Translations under genes and position numbers: made by a program | In this document: positions 61,029 to 64,000 of the stretch, in pieces | Layout of the letters: every line of letters begins with the position of its first letter | How positions within the stretch are numbered: position 1 is the first letter of the stretch | Notes under the pieces: model-generated | What the model was told of the DNA's origin: nothing | The model's input: the letters and a program-made list of their open reading frames with translations, nothing else | Databases searched by the model: none | From: Timaviella obliquedivisa GSE-PSE-MK23-08B | GTDB taxonomy: Bacteria > Cyanobacteriota > Cyanobacteriia > Elainellales > Elainellaceae | Assembly: GCA_019358855.1 (NCBI GenBank) | Contig: JAHHII010000001.1 | Coordinates: forward strand, 558,001-622,000 | DNA: 64,000 nt | Direction: 5' to 3'

Positions 61029-62485
61029 TGTAAGGGGGAAATGCCTTCCGGCTCCGTCTCAGTCCAAAGCTCTAGCCTGATATGTTCTTGCTTAAAGTTC
61101 TGCCCTGATAGGTCATTTGTTCCGGTTAACTCAGCAGTAGAGCGCCGAATGAGTAGAGTTGCATAAGCTGGGTACATCTGAACCGGATCTTTTTTGAGGT
61201 TCTGATGCCGATCCTTCTCTTCAGTGACCGATAGGGTCAGGATGTTAGCTGTGGAAAGAGCAAGTAACTCTCTTAACTTTGTTTCGGCTTGCCCTTCACT
61301 AGCGCCATAAACCGCCATTTGCCTCCCATTGTCTAGGTTTGCAGTCGCTCGATACTTCCCCCATGTCCAAGGGTTAGCCGCCGCTTTGATGGTTGCCCAA
61401 GATAAGCCAACCTTTGCGTCTGGGATGGTTGCCGTCACCTCTCTAACCCTTCCAGAGGGAATGATCCAAGGTGGCTCTGGTTTTGACTTGAATACAATCG
61501 TCAGTTTGCGCCGCTGTGTGCCTGCCTTCAGCCAGTCCTCAGCAGGTTGACCCACAATCTGCCCTACATCTCGGTTATAGACTAGCTTATGGGTTGCTAA
61601 CGTGGTTTGAATATCTTGCTGGATCAGCTTCTGAGATCCAGTTAAAACGATGGTTTCACCTTCCACCCGTGCATCTGGAGTAATTTTTACCGCTCGTTTC
61701 TCTCCAAATGCCCCCTCATTAGCAAGCTTGGTAGAAGAGTAGTAATCATCTAAGGCATAGGAAACCACATAACCGACCTCAATAATTGCTTCCGTTGCTG
61801 ACTCAATGAAGTTACTAACAAATGCCTTAAGCTGTGGGTTGCCAATGCTTTCCACACTTTTCTCAACCTGCCCCGCGATTGTCCAGGGTTCCCGCTCGCT
61901 TGTGATTGGCGCTTGTCCAAAAAGCCTCAATCTACGCTGTGTGAGAACTTCAGTTAACACCCAATTCGACAGCAACGATCGGCGGGCAGTGCTGAAAAGT
62001 TGGGCAAGCTGTCCCCGAATCTCTTCGCCCCCCTCTTCTGCTAGAGCTAGGGCGATTTTCCCCGCAATCACCGGGAACTTGATCGCAGCTAGGGAGGCAA
62101 CCCCAAGGCTAGTCAGCCATACTAGCCCCGTTCCTGCGAGGTTCCCTAAAGCGCCAAAAATAGCGGTGTTATTTTGGCTGATTTCTGCCTTGATAGAAGC
62201 GTCTGTTTGGTTCCAGTCAAAAGTGACAATGGTAAATGTCAACTCAACTAGCGATTCCCATGCATGAGTCAGAAGCCAAGTGCCAATAGAGAACGCCGCC
62301 TGAATTAGGAAGCCTCCAAAGCGGGTCAATCCTCCGATCGCCCAATTAATCAGCCCTCCCCCTTGTCCACCGTCTCCTTCTGGCTCTGCTGATAGGGATG
62401 CGAAAACATCTATCACCCGTGATCCGACTAATGCCCTCACTTGTTGGCTCTTTAGCGCATCCCTAGAAATCGTGATTAGGCTCAT
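61025..62485 (-). CDS. Large virion-operon protein with hydrophobic N-terminal half (copy 2)
   Basis: Identical to 45651-47111 (486 aa). Confidence 0.7.
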   Translation of the reverse strand: MSLITISRDALKSQQVRALVGSRVIDVFASLSAEPEGDGGQGGGLINWAIGGLTRFGGFLIQAAFSIGTWLLTHAWESLVELTFTIVTFDWNQTDASIKAEISQNNTAIFGALGNLAGTGLVWLTSLGVASLAAIKFPVIAGKIALALAEEGGEEIRGQLAQLFSTARRSLLSNWVLTEVLTQRRLRLFGQAPITSEREPWTIAGQVEKSVESIGNPQLKAFVSNFIESATEAIIEVGYVVSYALDDYYSSTKLANEGAFGEKRAVKITPDARVEGETIVLTGSQKLIQQDIQTTLATHKLVYNRDVGQIVGQPAEDWLKAGTQRRKLTIVFKSKPEPPWIIPSGRVREVTATIPDAKVGLSWATIKAAANPWTWGKYRATANLDNGRQMAVYGASEGQAETKLRELLALSTANILTLSVTEEKDRHQNLKKDPVQMYPAYATLLIRRSTAELTGTNDLSGQNFKQEHIRLELWTETEPEGISPLQ

Positions 62486-64000
62486 TCTGCCCCCTCATTT
62501 TGTGCCAGGTTGCGAATATCGGCTTGGGGCGCTGTCGGGTCAAGTTGGTTAGCAGGTGGGTTCTTAATCTGTGCAATGAACTCTGCCCACGCCTGATCAT
62601 CCTGGTTAGAACTAGCCTCTTGAGCCGATTTAATGCGATCGCCGGGTAGTTCACTGTTTAGAATGTCCCACGGTCTAAACACAGAAGCTTTTGTCATCTC
62701 ACCTGCCGTCACCAACGCTTGAAGAACTTCTTGAAGATCTTTATCCCCCGCGAATTCCCACGAGGGTATTTTTTTGGTAGATGGTTTGAGAGCGTCTTTA
62801 ATTGATTTAGCGCCCGGTGAAACTGAAAGTTTTATATCTCTTTCTGATTCTCTGTGCCGATAGCCCAAATATTTAGCGTTCGCCTTGGCATAGTCTGAAG
62901 CCGTTACCGCCGCCGCCTGCCCCTTAATGGTTTCAGCAATTCCCTTAAATGCTAATTCTTGTAAAATATCGGTATCAACATCGAGTGACATCGTTAAACC
63001 AATAAGTTCCGCTAGTGCTTCCGCTTGGTTGAGAAACTCAATGTTCTTCTCAATCCCCGCCGCATTCTTATACTTAATTTTTATCGGGTAATTTCCTGAT
63101 ATTGAATCGAGTTGTAGAAACAGCCATTCTTGCCATGATGCAGCATCATAGATGGTTACTGTTTCATTACTATTACTTGTGATGTTTTTGGGTACAGTTG
63201 CCGGGAAACGATTGAAGCCAGAGCGTTGATAGTTAACTGCGGATAGATTGGTAATTATATTAATGAGGTTCAGTACTCTAACCCCGCTGGAGGTGTTTCC
63301 ATCTCCATATAGTCCCGTTCTCGCTTCGCGTATCAAGTTCTCTGGATCTATGCGCCCCTCTGGTAATCTCTGATCATCGATCGCCCCCCAAAAAGTGCCC
63401 CCCAGAATAGCGTAAACTCTAGCTATTCTGTACCCAAGCTTTTCTAGTTGCTTAAGGACAGGTTCGAGTGCTTTTTTGATGGCTTCTAGGATCTGCTTTG
63501 TTTGATCTTTTGTTTGAGCCTCGTTCTTATCGATAGCGTTTTTTATAGCCCCAAGTATTTGAGTTGATAAGCTTTTGATTGACTCTTTCAACACTGTGAA
63601 AGCGCTATCAAACTTAGCAGCAAAATCCTTCACCTGTTGACTTAAAGCTCTGACGATAGTAGTGAGAGATGATAAGGAATCGATGACTTGCTGTTGGAAC
63701 TGTCGAATCAGCGCCTTAATTTCAGCAGACTCTAGTTTGATGTGGCTAATGATTTCAGACTTAGCCACGTTAATCGCGCTTACTGCATCATTGCCGCCGC
63801 CCTGGTTAGCGAATAGCGCAATGATTTGAGCTATAAATGACGCAAATTGCTCTAGAAAAATTGCTCTTAGAGCATTTTGAATCTGACTTGATAAATCTCT
63901 CAGGTTAGCCAAGATGGAGTTGATAATGACCTCTAGCCCGCTGAATCTGTTATCAATGCTTTGAATCAAACTTTTCAGAGCGTTGATACCATCAATAATG
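62482..64000 (-). CDS. Tape-measure-like protein (copy 2), N-terminus beyond the window
   Basis: Identical to the C-terminal part of the 733-aa protein of copy 1. The frame is open to the right edge, so the truncation is due to the window; the Met at 63969 is internal and not the start. About 506 codons, including the stop, are visible. Confidence 0.75.
   Translation of the reverse strand, partial: IIDGINALKSLIQSIDNRFSGLEVIINSILANLRDLSSQIQNALRAIFLEQFASFIAQIIALFANQGGGNDAVSAINVAKSEIISHIKLESAEIKALIRQFQQQVIDSLSSLTTIVRALSQQVKDFAAKFDSAFTVLKESIKSLSTQILGAIKNAIDKNEAQTKDQTKQILEAIKKALEPVLKQLEKLGYRIARVYAILGGTFWGAIDDQRLPEGRIDPENLIREARTGLYGDGNTSSGVRVLNLINIITNLSAVNYQRSGFNRFPATVPKNITSNSNETVTIYDAASWQEWLFLQLDSISGNYPIKIKYKNAAGIEKNIEFLNQAEALAELIGLTMSLDVDTDILQELAFKGIAETIKGQAAAVTASDYAKANAKYLGYRHRESERDIKLSVSPGAKSIKDALKPSTKKIPSWEFAGDKDLQEVLQALVTAGEMTKASVFRPWDILNSELPGDRIKSAQEASSNQDDQAWAEFIAQIKNPPANQLDPTAPQADIRNLAQNEGAE

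Larger units (their letters stand above)
57025..64000. mobile_element. Tandem second copy of the element (truncated by the window)
   Basis: 57025-64000 repeats 41651-48626 at a constant offset of 15,374 bp. All proteins translated from it equal those of copy 1, and I saw no base difference in the stretches I compared. The copy runs off the window inside the tape-measure-like gene, so neither its right end nor the intact tRNA gene is visible. Confidence 0.92.

Overview
The window is chromosomal DNA of a cyanobacterium, most likely a filamentous Leptolyngbya/Oscillatoriales-type organism. The palindrome GCGATCGC (HIP1) and its core are very frequent, and several families are nearly confined to cyanobacteria (SipA/NblS-interacting protein, DUF3288, DUF4330, DUF1995, XisH/XisI). 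No photosystem genes fall inside the window, so the placement rests on HIP1 and these families.

Layout. 1-19.8 kb is ordinary core genome: folate (folE), an SDR, accA, a cysteine desulfurase, rnc, an M48 protease, a PP2A-like phosphatase, dxr, corA, apt, acpP-fabF and tkt. It is interrupted at 10.6-11.3 kb by a xisHI pair whose xisH is frameshifted. 19.8-24.1 kb is an accessory islet: a 21-bp heptad-coding tandem repeat, a NACHT NTPase with a membrane C-terminus, an intact xisHI pair, and a MazE/MazF-like pair whose toxin has a stop at codon 4. Two decayed copies of the 3' end of the NACHT gene punctuate the islet. 24.1-41.6 kb holds an E. coli-type argG, a DUF938 methyltransferase, a branched-chain/neutral amino-acid ABC transporter with a permease-ATPase fusion, AmpG-like MFS, MgtC, CrcB, SipA, a pentapeptide-repeat protein, two unrecognised large proteins and a Uma2 nuclease-like protein.

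41.65 kb to the end of the window is the most unusual part. A 15,374-bp integrated element (41651-57024) is followed head-to-tail by a second copy (57025 onward, cut by the window at 64000) that appears identical wherever the two can be compared. Each copy begins with the 3' half of a tRNA-Leu(UAA) gene, the presumed attachment site, and copy 1 ends with a tyrosine recombinase about 90 bp from the next attachment site. The right half carries a rightward module (coiled-coil protein, AEP-type primase, small protein, integrase) divided by a clustered operator region from a leftward XRE regulator. The left half is a long leftward, mostly translationally coupled operon of virion-like proteins: Cys-rich protein, tape-measure-like coiled-coil protein, a large hydrophobic protein, a two-repeat protein behind its own promoter, a fibre-like protein, a one-TM holin/spanin-like protein and an M15 endolysin. 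I see no terminase, portal, major capsid or packaging ATPase that I can recognise.

Interpretation. The element looks like a temperate, replicating, lysis-capable mobile element that encodes adsorption, tail-like and lysis functions but no recognisable head. It could be an undescribed virus family, a capsid-less satellite that borrows heads, or a domesticated particle-forming element. This is the best candidate in the window for an undescribed system. All functional assignments come from reading motifs by eye; no database search was run.
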